Positions 33,078 to 49,100 are shown, counted from the first letter of the stretch. The stretch: 64,000 bases of DNA from Galaxea fascicularis (GCA_948470475.1 OX419342.1:17791621-17855620); one strand, 5' to 3'. Program-made: numbers and translations. The notes: generated from the sequence alone by a model not told the origin.

Positions 33078-34642
33078 TCGCTGACAACAAATGGTTCAAT
33101 TTAAGTACCATATCGGAAACCCGAACGCTATAAAGAAGCTAACCATTAACCCTAACCCTAATCAGTATTTTTAGTGCTTAGGCCTATAATCAGTATTTAC
33201 TTTGTGTACGCATCACAAGGTATCGAAGGGCGGTTTGAGATATGGAAACAAGTCCTAACCATCTTTTAAATTGTTTTCGGGTAATGTTTTCTCACAAAAC
33301 GTTGTTTGTAAATATTAGGTAATGTTTTTGTGAGCGCAAAAGAGTTAAAAAGCGCGGTTTTAAGTTTTTTTAACTTCTTGTTGGATTCAAATCACTGTGT
33401 TGTTTCACAAGCCAATAGCACTCTTTTTTCGTGGGTACAAGCTTCTCTTGATTTGCACTAGGGATTTTGACGTTTCTGGCCTATCTAAGCTCACTCCAGT
33501 TTGGATTCAACTCCACCCTGGTCTGACAAGACATTCTAGTTTAGAAGATTTTCTCTTTTTTTCCAGATCCGACTTCAATCAATCACAGGCTAAGTTTAGC
33601 CCCTGAAAATACCAGTGGTCAAAGAAAACCTATTGGTCTTAATTTTCGTCATGGAAGAAGTGTCCTGACAATGGAAATTAAACCAGTGATTTTTTTTTGC
33701 CGTCAGGATGAACTAAATCTTGCGCTGCGATTGGCTGTCAAGAAAGGGCTCTGCACGCTCAGGATTGCCTGCTGTGTCCCGCATTACGGTGATTAAAAAG
33801 CGAGGGTACACCTGTTTTGGGGCATTTTGGAGAAGGTATACTTTTTCTTAAAGGATATGAAGGGTTGAAGATTTGATAGATTTGGAAAATTGACGTTTGA
33901 AGTGAAGAATTAGTAGATGGGAATATTCTCGTATGTTCTCCAGTTTTAGCTGGGGCGGATATTCTGTCACCTGACGTGTTTAGACCAATCGCGCGAGCGA
34001 AAAGATTTGATGGATTAGAATTATAATTACAAACCGTCTATTGATCAATATTTTCATTTTTATCTTTTCTTTTGGCGAGGGAGGGGTGTTGCGTACTGAT
34101 GGAAATGTAGAGAAGGAAGCAAGCAGGCAAGCACGGAAAGAAAGATGGAAGAAAGCGAGGGAGGAAACAAGAAAGGAACGGCAAAAGTTAGTAAAATGGA
34201 AAATACATGATTGATCTGATAAAAAAGGACCTGAGGAGTTTTTCGACTTTTATTTTTAAATTTCAACGCTAGTTTCTAATACTTGATAATTATATATAAT
34301 GCTGGGATGCTTCATGTAACCATTTGAACTATTTACTTTTCGCGCATGTCAATTATGTTATGATTATTTTCGAGCTCTTTTCTTTCTTTTTTCTCCATAT
34401 CACCAGCTAGATAACTTGTTGAAACTTGGTCGGACTAAACACACTAAAAGCAAACCAAATACTTAAACTATATATCAGCAATAAATTCTAACTTGTTCGG
34501 TCATCAAGTTAGTTCTGATTTAATTTAACGTTCTGCGTCTGCTTTATGGCTATAAAAACAAGTTTTGTTTTTTTTTTTAGAAAAAACTCCTCCTGCGGAC
34601 TGTGATGCAATGTGACAAAGCCTTTTTTCTTTCATTGCCTCA

Positions 34643-37600
34643 TTAAGCTCGTAGCTTCTTCACACATTCAGCCATGACATCTTTGATGGTATCTTCGCCG
34701 AGAAGTGTGTTAAAATAACCCAAGTCTGAAAGACGATCAAACTGAAGATTTGGATACTTGAAACAGATCGTGCTGTAGGAATTATCTGGGTCGTCGAGGA
34801 TTTTGAAGTCGGCAAATTTCTTCTCTTCCTCGGTCTTTCGTTTGACCCCTGATAAGGAAAGCGGAACAAAAGCTAATTAGCTTATTTTTCGTTAAGGCCC
34901 TAAGAAATATGAATGGCCCGAAATCCCGGTACAGTCTAACGTTTGATAAACGTGACGATGTATAGGAAATTATGAAAGAAAACCCCAGTTTAAGGGGGGA
35001 CACACCAGTTTTCAAACATTTTTTCGTGGCCAAGATTTAAGTTCAAACCATGGCAAAGTATACATTTTTAGAATGCTTAAAGACCAGAAAATTATGGGAA
35101 AATACTTTTGCTCCCTAGAACTGTATTGTAACCTGACACCAGCTGAATTAATCGGCTACCTGCTATTCTATGCCAGGCCGGGCTTACTTGAGAAAAGATC
35201 TCCCGCAAGAACTGGTCAAAAGGAATCATTTTTACAGTTTTCAAAAGAAGGCAAAAAGCTCACTGTGATAAGCATAGAGATTTGGGAAAAGTTATAAACA
35301 CATGAAATGATGACCAGTTAAATCTGATACAGAAAATCCAGCATACGTTTCAAAGCATAACTTCGACAAAATGCAATGGATGGAAAAAGTTCTATCTTCA
35401 TCCTACAGAACCTACTCAGAACAACAAATCCTGAAAATTTCAGTTGAATTGGCCAAATCCGTCTCAAAATATCTTTTCTCAACGGCAAAAATAACTCGTT
35501 TTGAGAAAACGAGATTTAAACTTATGGCAACAGAAATTGTCAAAATAAACTTTTTTATCTTAACATTCGAATTTCGTGAAAAACCAAATCTCGATTTTTT
35601 TCAGAATTTTAGGTCCCACCTTAATAAATATCTCAATGTGCTTTTTGGAGGCGTGACGTGGGTCGATTTCATTTTAACAGTTAAGGGGAACTAGTTTTAA
35701 AGTGAGTGATAGCTCCTCTCATCGGGGTCACGGTTTTCCCTATCGACTACTCTCTAAGGCACCAGGACATCTCTAAAGGTGGTCTGCTACCAATAGGGTA
35801 CCAATCTATATGAAGTGACGCTAAAGTGACGTTAAAGTCAATGTTTTGATGTTTTTAATGTTTTGATAATGTTTTAATGTTTTAATTTTAACATTGTTAC
35901 ATTAATTTAAATTTAAATAAATAAATAATTTACATTAAAATAATTTAAATATAAAAGAATCAAAGTTTAAATTTTCCTTATATTAAGAACGTTTCCGAGT
36001 AAAACTTGTATCAGATACAAAAGTAAATTTTCACCTGGTGCGCTTTCTTCGCGAAACGTTAAATTTACCATTACAAAGTGCATCACGATCGGACATGAAG
36101 GATCAGTGGGGTGACGGAAAACATAGAGTTCCTTCATCCCGTATTTCTTGAATTGTTCCTCGGCGTCGATCGGAGGGAACTTCACGTTGTTCTTTCTTGC
36201 CCACTCCTCAGCTAACAAGAGCTCCTGAAAATATAGGATAAAACGAGGAAGAAACCAGATTAGAATTCGAAATACGTTATCTCTGCTTTCGAGCCCGAAA
36301 CATCCCTCGCTAATATAAAGTATCGCGAGGTATTTGTTCTGCAAAATTCCAATCTGATGACGTAGCTCCAAAGAGATCTGTTTAGGGCTTCTGATTGGTT
36401 ATCGCGCGCTGTTGAATTTTGGCGCATAAGGAACAGCCATTCACAGCACACAGCTACGTTGTTAGACTTCTCTCCAGCGAGGATCCGGAAAGCGTCGAGT
36501 TCCTGGCGTCATTTTGCATAATTAACACACGACTTTTTGTAGAGAATCTAGAGAAGGCATCATGCGAACTGGTTAAAGAGCTTGAAAAATGTAGTAATCG
36601 ACGACCTGCATTATAAGCTCTTTGCGTGAAATACTGAAGGAGACCATGGCTTTCAAACAGTTTTCTGACAGCCAGGCACAAACACCAATTAATGAGCCAT
36701 CGCATTTTTTCGCAAAATTTTAGTTATCATACCATGCTATAGCCTATAGATATTCGGAATTCGTGTTTTTGTGCCTGAGCAAGCTAATGAAATCTCATGA
36801 CAATCAACAATACCTTGAAGGGCGGATTGTCATCCCGGCCCCTGTCACTTGTCTCAAAGGACAGGAAGACATCCGCAGTTCGCTGAGGTGTCAAAAGGAA
36901 CATAGGGTAAGGAGATCCGAACACCATCCCACTGTCAATCAAGAAAATACGCTTGGACTTCACACTATACTGGTCAGTGGTGTCATCTACGGCATCAGCT
37001 CCTGTGGAAATGAGGCAAAGCGGAGCAGTTCAACTCAATCATTAGAAAAAAGCCAGTCATTTTTTGTTTCACGCAATGTTGAAGCTGCTTGGCTAGCTCT
37101 TGGCTTCCTGATAACGCAGGGTCTATCCGTCATGGATTAATTCGTGAAGCCAACTGGTCATGCCCAAGGGACAATTTCTTACCCGATGGGACTGGCGCCG
37201 ATGGCAGTTGGAGCCCGCGAAGAAAGTTATGAACCAGGCCTGCTCGGCCCTCATGGGTCTTGAGGATTGGAAACTTTTCCGCAAGAAATTTCAAGAACTT
37301 TTCAAAACTGTCGTCCTCCTCAGGCTCTTGCTCTGCGAGCTGTTGTTTTGCTTTGACATCGTCCTCTTGTGCCTCTTCATTATCGCTCTCTTCAGCATCA
37401 AAGCATAGACTTTTGTCTGGGTCAATCGCTCCTCCTGCATGACACAGCATCAATATATTTTCATTAACATAGCTATTTATATACTGTTTACTATTATCTG
37501 TATTATATATTAACAAAATATAGTTAAGCCCATTTACCATTGTGAACAAACCCCTCTTTTATATGTAGGATCATCGTTCTTGTATTAACGACGGCCAATC

Positions 37601-38000
37601 ATTTTTAAATTAATTTCTATGAAAAAACATTCTTCCAGACAGTTTTTAATGAAAGTTCATGTCTATTGCATATTACAGATGGTGTTTTACAACTAAAAAC
37701 CTCTTTGTTCCGTTTTAGGCGAAAATGCGAAAAATTAAATATCAAAGAGTAAGGCCTTCAAGCTTCTAAATACTAGTTCAGTCAAGAAAATCTTAGAAAA
37801 ACCGTGTTCGGTCATCTTAACCTAGCGGATTAGCTCGCAACTGATCCAAAAATTTGCTGATTCAGCGCGCACACATAGTCCATATAACCGTCCGAAATCA
37901 GTTCACCCGCACGGACATGACAGTTTGACGTGTTGAATAATAAATTACTTATTAGACGTTCTGTACTCATTACTTGTATTTTGACTCGTCCTACGGGTTA

Positions 38001-38044
<44 letters not shown>

Positions 38045-40107
38045 CAACAAAACGTATAATAAGATAATACACATGTTAACAAAAGTCAGACCATTATGCA
38101 GATCTTGCAGCATTTCACCAGTGGTGCGTATCTGATCTTCCAGAGTAGCAGGCATTTTCCCCGAGGCAAGACAACGTCCCACTACAAAGGTGTATGCACT
38201 GCCATAAAGACCTGTCAACGAAAAAAGTCATTAATAATTCTGAACGATGACGTTTCACTCTGGCCAGATGGGTAACAGGCCGTATATATTTCAAAGACTC
38301 CCGTCCCCAATTGCTTTTTATTCTGTAAACTCATGCTTAAATGAAGGAAGGTGACATGGTCGAAAGTGATTAATAAATGACCCAAAAACTGTGAGACGAT
38401 CTTCAATTCATGTCGGTACGATAGGTAAATCTGCGTCGGCTACCGCCGAACTTAACCTGGTTTCTTCTCCCTGGAGGGGATGCTGGTGCACTGTATGTTT
38501 TAATACAGACTCCGAGTTCCATCCTCATACCTAAGTGGAAAGAGGCTCTTTGAAACTAAATTGCCTTGTCCAAGAACACAACACAAAGACCCCCACCACG
38601 GCTTTAACCCTGTGTGGAGTGGGGCTGTGGCATTAAGAATTTTACCTTCAAGGTAATGGATAGGCGGTTCCTTGTAAGAACGAACGAGCTTGCCACAGAA
38701 AAATTTGTTTCCAAATTGCTCTGTCTTCGCAAAAGTACCATATTTTGCCATGCCTACTTCGTACGGGGAGAACTCGACCCATTCTATGAAAGAGAGAAAT
38801 GGAAGTTCGAAAACCAATAAATTCATAAAGTTGTTTCATCACATTAACTCAATTTGGGCCACTGCTTGGAATGCGCAATATTTATCAGACACTGGTATCG
38901 AAATTTATCCTGCCAACACATATAGGGGACGACAGATAAGCAAAGCTGATATTACATGCAAACAACATAAAAGAGTCCAAATTGAAAGCCAAGATGCAAC
39001 CGTGAACAACTGTTTTGACCTGGCTGGGACTCTCAGCACGGTGTAGCAGCAACCCACACTAAGGCCAACTCTCTGTTGAATTAAATCCAAAAGGAATTAT
39101 AGATGGCTGCAAGAACTGACTGTGATTGGTCGATGAGACTTTTTGGTTACCACTGACCAATCAAATCTCACATCGCGTTCGGTTCGGATAATCCAGCCAA
39201 TCTGTGGCTCGACAGCTAGCATTGTCTCTGCCCAAACTGGGTTTCTGTAGTGGCGCATTACATATGTTTTGGGGGCTAGGAAAAAGTAAAGATTGATGAA
39301 TCACTTACCACCAAACACTTTTGCTGGCACATCTGTTTTGACGTGGACACAATTGTAGACAGGGAATGGTACCAAGGCGTCTTTGACGACACGTTGCTGG
39401 TCACTCAGCTTAGGGACGTCTTTTCGCTTTTAACAGAAAAAGTACTACGTTTATTTTGTACACTACTCTGTATCTCAGAAAAAAATAATAAGCGTTGGAG
39501 AAGAAGGGGAAGCCATCTGACAAGCTTGGAGTCGTTAACTACTAACTACTTATTGACCGAGAGTGAGGTCTTTACAGGAACCCGGCTTGCCTATTGACCG
39601 GGCGATAGCGAGGTCATTCTGCAACTGGGCCAAGGTTTGAGATATTATCGTAAAGACTGAACGGTAATGGTTAAAAATATGTTCATTAAATGACTCTAAT
39701 GCTTTGTCTTTGCGGGTTCATAATCAGCCTGTGGACATTACGGGAGAATAATGTCCTAGTATTAGACAATAAGAGTGGGCGTTATATCGGCTACAAACAC
39801 AAGCCATGTGATAAAAGATGTTTCGAAAACAGTCCTAAGAAAGCACGCGCGTTGATTGGTTAAAAATCGTGTTTGTATAACTCAATGGAGACACAGAACT
39901 AGCGCGCGCTGTTGACGTAATGATGGCGCGAGCAAAGAGAACTTAGATTTTGATAATCAAAGTTAACAAGTTGTTTTCCTTTTTCTCGTGGTGGTGTTTT
40001 CTAAAAGAAATGGAAAACATGTACTTCGTGTTTCTATCGAGTTATACAAACACTTGTGAAAGTTTGGGAGAACTCGAAAAAGCTGTGAAAACACTCGCCT
40101 GTGGCTA

Positions 40108-40138
<31 letters not shown>

Positions 40139-43100
40139 CGTCCACTGGTGTTTATATAACTCGATAGAAACACGGTACATGTTTTCTATTTCTTATTAAA
40201 CACTAACCTTTCTTCGTAACACGTCACCAACGAGATAACCAAAGAAATCAGTGAAAGTAACGGGTTGGCCTCGGTCTTTCTTTCCTTGTATGATGTTCAA
40301 GTAGTTTATCAACCACGATGGAGAGAACAATAGCTTAATCATCCAGTTATCCTCCAAAATATCTCTCATTTCATTCTTTAACACTTGAGGATGTATCATG
40401 GGCCACTCAGGATGAGAATATAACATCGAAAGGTACCTAACAACAGATCGCGTGTACAGAAAAATACGCTTTCGTTATGAAGGCGATGTTGAGCATAAGG
40501 TATCCCTCCCCAAGGATTGGGTTGGGCAAAACATAATACACCAAAGCGGGGTGAGAATTTAATGATAGAAAGGATCCTAATAACAGATCGACTACATAGA
40601 AAAATGCGTGTTCATTACACAGGATTGGCCTGCCATAAGGTATCCACGAGAAATAGGCTGGGCAAACCGTGATAAACCTCTGGCCAGGTCCAACGAGCTT
40701 CCCGTTCTGAACGGCTTTGTAAACAAAATAAATTGAGACCAGAACCAATCAGATTTGTCAGACTTAACTCTTAGCATGCGCAGAGTGACGGAAGTCTGCG
40801 AAGCCGATGTTGAACCTGGCCAGAGGTCGCGATTCTTGGTGCTGGAGGGCTGCCTCTGGGGACGAGAATGCGTTTGCCATAAAATAGCAACCTTGAGAGA
40901 GAGTTGTTGATGGTTTAATTTACATCTCGCATTTAGAAAATTTGCCCTATGCATAAATCATGGCACATACAATAATTCCAAAGAGTATGCAAAATAAATT
41001 AAGTTTAAGAAGTTCGGAAAGGAACGGATTTGAACATAGCTGACACATAATTCTTTGAGAAGCTGCAATTTAATATCTTTTCAATATTCAGCATGTTCCT
41101 TTAATTAACATCTAGAACGGCCGTTTTTTTTAGGATTTGGAACTAAAAGAAAGAGTCTGAGGTTTAAAGCTTGGATGTGAACACATTGCATTGTATGTAT
41201 GTATTGATGTATGTATGTATTGTGAAAACAAGCTTTTGCCTTCACAGACGGGCAATCGGACGGGACGGGAAAACTCTATAAAACTTCTTTGGGAAAGGCT
41301 TCTTCCTGGGTAACTCGCTGGGTGCGGGAAGGCCGGGATCTATTACGACGAACGACTATCCTTGAGACAGTAAACCCACACAGAACTTGGCTCCAACGTA
41401 GGGTTTAATACCAAGGATACAACCAAAGAAATAACTACAATACACTTCTATTTATGTGAAAACCAGAGTCTTAGGTGATGAAGTAACATCATTAAAAACT
41501 CATAACTAACCGTTACCTGACACAGTTGTAAAACAGTGATTGGTTATAACGGAATTTAGCCTTTACAACATTAATTACTTTCAAAAGTTACACAGGTGGA
41601 TAACGGCTTCTTACAGGTTGAGTTACAGCTTGAATGCTTATTACAGTTATGATCTTACAGAACAGTTAACGCTTCAATGACTAACAACAGGTTGAGTTCA
41701 CGGATTATTACACTTGCAACAAAAGACTAAATATTTTCTACGTTGGCTTTTATGTTTTTATAAGCGAAAGCAAAATAAACTAAATACCAATAAATCCTCT
41801 CATCACAGTATGTATGTATGTATGTATGTATGTATGTATGTATGTATGTGTGTATGTATGTATGCATGCATGCAAGATTGTTCAATATTCGGACGCTTCA
41901 AAAGATAACTGTGATTGCAGTTAATCGGTTTAAAGTATCTTGATTATGATAAAGTACTGTTGAAGGTCAACTTAAATAACGCACTTTAGACTCCACGAGG
42001 ACCCCGCGATTGGCCATTAGCTATGCTTTATTATAGTATAGAACAAAGGAACTGTTATTGGCATACCAATTTGATCCTGATAGTCCAGAAGTGTAAGTAC
42101 AACAATCAAAAAGTCCCATGTCCTTCAGTGCACAGAACACACCACTGAGATACACCATGGCACGAAAGCCGCCTCCGGAGCCAAGAATGACCAGGTTGGG
42201 TACCTGGAAAAGACAGTCAAGAGAGTAATATGTAGATTTAGGCCAGCCTAAAAGCGTAGCTCCTTGACCGGGTTGTTAAGTGTCCGATTGAGCCAACCCA
42301 GGAAACGGTAGAATGTTGATTAGAGTTTTGTAACTTTGCGGTGAGGTTTTCTGTTTACGGTTGGACTAGCTGTTTTGAGTTTTATAATCACCATATACTC
42401 AGAAAAAAGCAGCGAAAAACAATAGCATAGAAGAAAAAGTCATAATTCGAATCAATTTTAATCCTGGGCTAGCGTTAACAGGCTTCCGAACAAACCTGCC
42501 CGGTTTTTAACAAATTCACCTGACACAAGCCCGCAATCCAATAGAAAACTAGCACTTGGTCAGCGGTAAACTTCAAAAAATACGTGACCTCGATGAGCTT
42601 TACACTTGAGCCCGTGATATGGTCACGTGATACTGGTCAGCAGATGCCTTGTTTTGACAGGTGTCAATTGATCATAACATGGATGTCCAATATCAAAGAA
42701 GTAAACGGTAAACCAAGGCTACATGTCCCTGTCAACCTAGTATTTGGAGTATGGCCACCATCTTGCGCGACTCTGTCGCCGTCGTCGCCGTCGTGGTCAT
42801 GCCTACGCGTCCACGAGCAATACCGCTAGCCATGATAACTATGAGAAAATTCATTGATTGGTTTCCTTTTCTTTCCCATATAAGTATGGGGCTCCGCTTG
42901 GCGATCCTTTGGGCCGCCGGAGCCCCGCTATTACCGAGAATTACCGAGTAATACCGAGTATTCTCCGAATCGGCTGAGCCCAAGAGAGATCTGTAATGAT
43001 CTGATTCCTCCATAAGCGAACCTTTTCCGATGCAGACGATGGTTACGATTTCAAGAAAAATACCTCATCGGTTACATGCATGTGTTTTCACACACTGCCA

Positions 43101-46100
43101 CACAACATGTCAAGATTGGGGCTTCTCGATTGTGTATAATTAAACAACAACACGTGAAAAATCTGGATTCTGCCACGCGCCACAAAGCTACACAAGCTCG
43201 ATTATCGCTATTAGGGGTATTATTATGCATTGAACTCACTATCTCTTTTCTGGTTGGCCGAAAGGATAGCCTCCTACGCAGACATTCTTTGAGCTCGTCA
43301 CGCAATCTTCCTCCCCCTTCGTGGGGGAGGAAGATTGCGTTACTAACCCAAAGAATGTCTGCTTAGGAGGCTACCGAAAGGGTGGTGCATTGAATTTTCA
43401 ATTTATACAGTAATTATGTCAGTCATGGGTAATCATGTATGACTGCAATGCAAGATTTCTCAGGGTAATCATGTCAAGTGAGTGAATACTTTATTTACCC
43501 TCGGATTTTAGAGTAGCTTTATCGTAGGTAATATCTCCGAGCGTTTCCCACCCCAACCCTCGGGAACTTCATGCCCTACTCTTTACGATAGGCATGTGCG
43601 TTTTTTTACGTCCCCTGCTAACCGTAACACCGAAGATGCAGGAGACCGGGCCTACGGTTTATAGTCCTTAACCGAGAAGACCTGAACGTCTAACCATCCA
43701 ATAATTGTTTATAATAATTCGAAGTTTTATCTGTAGTCTCTTTCTTTAGGAGCTGAATTGAAATACCAGCATAATGGGCTTGCGTTAACTATTTGTAGTG
43801 AGTGTTCACCAACTTATCTGAATTTCTAGAATTTAATGGCTTTGTTAAAAGTACCTTGCCATTTGAACATCAAACTTCTTACCTCGTTAAGATTTTTTGG
43901 TCCTCGTTCCCCTAGGTATTTTTTCATGGCCTCCAACACTATTTTCTTTCTTTTCTCAAGGAAAGCCTTTTCCCCATCACACAGCTCTATACTGTATCGT
44001 AAGTCAGAAGGCGTAGTGCTGTTCAGAAGGTGGAGGAATTATTAAAATAGTCACCCGTGTATTCTTAAAATTAAAGAGAATTCCTAAAATAGTGGATTTT
44101 TATTGGAAATTAGACCAGCTGGCGCACTTTTCTCGAAAGCCTCGGAAACCCTTTGGGCCTGCTAAGCATTTTTTAATTTATTTGTATCCAAAAATAGTGA
44201 GATTTATATGCCTGGAACATTTCATGAAAATAATCTAAAAAGAAATGTGAATAAAACAGCCGATGTCATCGTAAGGTCTGAGATTTTGCTACGGCTTTTA
44301 CGTGCGAAAACTTTTCGTGACTTTCGAGGAACGGAACCCAATATAGGAAGTAGGTGGCCAAGGTGCTCTGACCCCCCACCCCTCCCCCCTCTCCCCCTCC
44401 CCCACAATGTCAAAATTAGTTATTCACTAACCAGTCTGTGGCTTTCATTTCTACGTCAACTTTTGAATCCTGAAAAGCAATTAAGAGCCAATGTCAGAAT
44501 ATATCGAGAATCTCAAATCAGTTCCAAAAAATCGGATTTTTGCTAATATCACCCAAACAACCCTTTGAGTGAATTATTTAAAGAAATGGTATTAAGAGAT
44601 CCCCAAGCGCTTTACATTTTAAGAAATTTAGAAAAGTTCGAAAATTCGCAAAAAATACAATTTTTATTCATGAAATTAGTCTAAATTTCTAACAATTTTA
44701 AGGAAACATTACGGACGCGCAAAAGCTCCTATTGACTCCATCTTCCTCCCATATTTAGAAGACTTCCAAGGCTTCAAGACTGTGTAAAAAGATTCAGCAA
44801 AATGATTTTAAAAATATAGTTTCTGGCCTTCGTTGCATACACTCTCCTTGCACGTCGTTTCGAATGTGAAAATAATGCCCAACTTTACCCGCCCAAAATC
44901 GATCCTGGTATTTTACAAATTGAAAAAAACAATTATACTACATAAAAGAAAGGAACTTTTGTTTGTAATATCTGACGTTTAAGCTCTGCCAATTAAAACG
45001 CTGGCGTGTAATAAAATTTTAACTGGAGCCACTCGGACGCCGTACGCAACAGAAAGTGAATGTGGACAAAGCGAAAACAAATGTAAACAAAGGGAAGAAA
45101 TTAAAATAGCACGAAAATCATTTCTATCTCATAGAATCACATGGAATTGACAAGAATATCTTATTCCAATAAGTCTCTCTAGCTGACCAGCGAATTAAGC
45201 AATGTTTTCTGTCGAATAATCGGAAAAAATCTTGAAAGAGCAATCAAAAGTAAAAGGTCACACAATCGGCGGGGTCACAGTGACACCTGCTGGGTAACGC
45301 ACGGTTCTGTTATGTAACACTGCAAAACGTAGAATAGGTCATTTCAAGTCCAACGGGCTTCAAAACGATTTCAAAAATTTCTCCAAGAAGCTATTAGAGC
45401 TTTTCTGAATAAAACTAAAAAAAAAAGGTTACTTGATGACCCTTCTACGGAATATTCTGTGTGTGCTATTTAATACACTGCAGGCTATCAACCGAACGGA
45501 CGAGATATTGTACTCTTCAAAAACAATAGACCTTTTCAGCTCGTCGATTTTATTTTCCCATTGTAGACCACGTGATGTTACCCTAGAGAACTGTTTCTTT
45601 GAAATTTCGCCATATTCACGCGCATATGTACGCATAATTTATGAAAAGACAAAAAGCAAATTCCCTTGGGAAGATCACATGGTCTACATTGGGAAAACAA
45701 AATCGACGAGCTGAAAAGGTCTATTGTTTTTGAAGAGTACAATATCTCGTCCGTTCGGTTGATAGCCTGCAGTGTATTAAATAGCACACACAGAATATTC
45801 CGTAGAAGGGTCATCAAGTAACCTTTTTTTTTTAGTTTTATTCAGAAAAGCTCTAATAGCTTCTTGGAGAAATTTTTGAAATCGTTTTGAAGCCCGTTGG
45901 ACTTGAAATGACCTATTCTACGTTTTGCAGTGTTACATAACAGAACCGTGCGTTACCCAGCAGGTGTCACTGTGACCCCGCCGATTGTGTGACCTTTTAC
46001 TTTTGATTGCTCTTTCAAGATTTTTTCCGATTATTCGACAGAAAACATTGCTTAATTCGCTGGTCAGCTAGAGAGACTTATTGGAATAAGATATTCTTGT

Positions 46101-49100
46101 CAATTCCATGTGATTCTATGAGATAGAAATGATTTTCGTGCTATTTTAATTTCTTCCCTTTGTTTACATTTGTTTTCGCTTTGTCCACATTCACTTTCTG
46201 TTGCGTACGGCGTCCGAGTGGCTCCAGTTAAAATTTTATTACACGCCAGCGTTTTAATTGGCAGAGCTTAAACGTCAGATATTACAAACAAAAGTTCCTT
46301 TCTTTTATGTAGTATAATTGTTTTTTTCAATTTGTAAAATACCAGGATCGATTTTGGGCGGGTAAAGTTGGGCATTATTTTCACATTCGAAACGACGTGC
46401 AAGGAGAGGGTACGCAACGAAGGCCAGAAACTATATTATTAAAATCATTTTGCTGAATCTTTTTACACAGTCTTGAAGCCTTGGAAGTCTTCTAAATATG
46501 GGAGGAAGATGGAGTCAATAGGAGCTTTTGCGCGTCCGTAATGTTTCCTTAAAAGTGTTAGAAATTTAGACTAATTTCATGAATAAAAATTGTATTTTTT
46601 GCGAATTTTCGAACTTTTCTAAATTTCTTAAAATGTAAAGCGCTTGGGGATCCCTTAATACCATTTCTTTAAATAATTCACTCAAAGAATTGTTTGGGTG
46701 ATATTAGCAAAAATCCGATTTTTTGGAACTGATTTGAGATTCTCGATATATTCCGACATTGGCTCTTAAGAAGGAACGTTCAGCTATAAGTTATCTTTAT
46801 TTTAGTCAATGATGAAAACTTTGAGTAAAAAGCACTTCAAAGCTCAGATCAATGTTAATTTCCTCATGCATGTCAGGCGGATTTCACATTTTCAAGATAA
46901 ATTACGCCTAGGCTTAAATTAAACTTCGTTATTAGTAAGCCAAATTTCCACAACTATCGGATAGCTGCGACGATAAATTTATGGGAATCTGTAACACCAA
47001 GTTGGACTAAGATGTATTCCAGTTTTAAAGGCTGTCATTTATTTATAAGCCTTCTCGTTGGAATGCGTGGTCTTCAAGACGTCAGACATCGTCTCCTAAA
47101 GCACCATGTTAGCTCCCTCTGCGTGAAGAAATAAGGAGCCAAAATAATTGAAGTCCAAGATTGTGAAGCTTTTGATGTCTGATCTTTTGGAATTATCTCA
47201 AGGTAAGATGGACAATGAAATAAGGAACGCTAATACCTGAAACGCCTCACCAAAGGTAAAGGTGTGTTGGTAACTTTTATTAAGTTCCAGTCCACTGACG
47301 TCAAACGTTTTACTTTCCACACCATCATCTTCAGTGTACTTGTCAGATTCTACCAAAGTGATTTCTAAAAAAACGGAAACAGCTTAACGTAAACTTTAAT
47401 CTGTCTACAGACACTCTTTTTAGTGTTGAGTTCGTCGAGATCGCTAGCAAAATTAAAAAAAACTCGAGGGAAATATGATCGAGCCAAAACGCCACGGGGT
47501 GGGGCTGAAACAATTTTTTCCGTCCTCCCACGCTCTACGCTTGGCGCGTTTGTAGGAAAAAAATATTGCAGATACGAAAAGAAGCTGTTGTGCACCGCCT
47601 ACAAAACTTAAATCCTTTTGCGTAATATGCGCTATATTAGTGCGCTCAGGATGGGGATTTAAAATATGTTTGCTCTTTTAATACAGCTTACCCAAATGGT
47701 TCTGCACCACTGGATCCAGATAAAACTGAAACACCTCGTTCCATATCGGATTTCTGGTGTCATTTTTCACCGTCGTTTGCCGACTTTCATTTGGAGCCGT
47801 TGAAATGAGGAGCTTGACATATGGATCTGGTTTGTCCCCTGAGCACATTAACAAAAACACACAGACGAATTAAATTTAGTCCGCGAAGATGCTTCGCTAA
47901 CACTGACGAGAACAAAATTATCCTTTACGCCTGCAACTATCAGATTTAAAATAATTGCATCTTCAAGCAGGATAAGCCAAGATGAGTAGGTTTTTCGAAG
48001 AGGGTATTCAAAAATCGTAATATTTTTCTCTCGCGTCATCTAAGCTAGTACCCCCCAGGAGAGAGCGTTGTGACGACTCCAAACGACCATAATTTATATA
48101 AACTTACAGAACTGAGGTGACGCTAACACGACGTCACGCCCGCGGAGAACTTTGACCTCCAGCTCAAGACAAGGGCGGTAGGATGCCTGGTAACAGGAAA
48201 CAATTATCATGTGATTAGCAACCTTGCATGCAGCGGCTGCACCCGCTGTACGAGTGGAACTCAAAACTGAGATGTCCTACCGAAACGACACGATGATGAC
48301 ACGATAATGGAAGACTTCTATACGCAGCGGAAGGGAGCGGGGGGAACAGTGGGGCTACCCCCGTAGGCCCGCTCTCCATACGCAAACTTGGGGGGGCTCA
48401 GCAAACAGCGACGACTCGGAAATTCAGCGAGCATTTGGAAGAGTTTCAAACGTCTTGCTTTGGAACTGACAAAAACTATGGCAGGCTTGGCATGCACCAG
48501 CTTCACATAATGTAGCGTAAATTGCGCTGCCCGAAGTTTGTCAGGTTACAAAGGTATCAAGAACTGTGAGTTTGCTAAACTCTCATCTGTCAACAAAACG
48601 TCAACAAAACGCTATTAGGAGAGGTCCTCAAACTGTTAAGATTATGTTTGAAAGTGGGCTTTAACTTTATTTTTCGCCTCTTTAGCTCACTAGATGAATT
48701 ATTTGTGACTTACGGATTAAAGACACAGTTCAGTGGCGTTAAAATTGTCGCACACAGACGCTCAATTTACCAAGCTGTCTGGCTAATCGCCACTTTGATT
48801 TCACTTTCTTATCTAACTATTAAAGGGCCATATTGTTAGATCTAATTAAGTGTTTGAGGGCACGAACCTACCTGAACTTTAGCCATTCCTTTCGGATCGA
48901 TCGAACAAGCGTTCCGCGGCGTCAGTGCTGTAAACGAATTCCCGTTTAGGGAGGATACATGAGTTATATTGTCTGGTTTGGATAATCTGAAGGCAACGAA
49001 AGGAATCCGATGAGGGAACTAATATGCAGTGTAAGATGATTAACGTAAATACAGCAAACGCTACAATCACAAATCGACACGAAACCAAGTCCGCTCACAG

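Noticed and set aside
45433..45817. Mirrored open frames with nearly the same protein on both strands
   Set aside because: They arise because the palindrome arms are inverted copies. No domain or splice context.
48318..48506. Short minus-strand frame inside the first phospholipase introns
   Set aside because: No matching splice phase with the flanking exons and no conserved C2 text.
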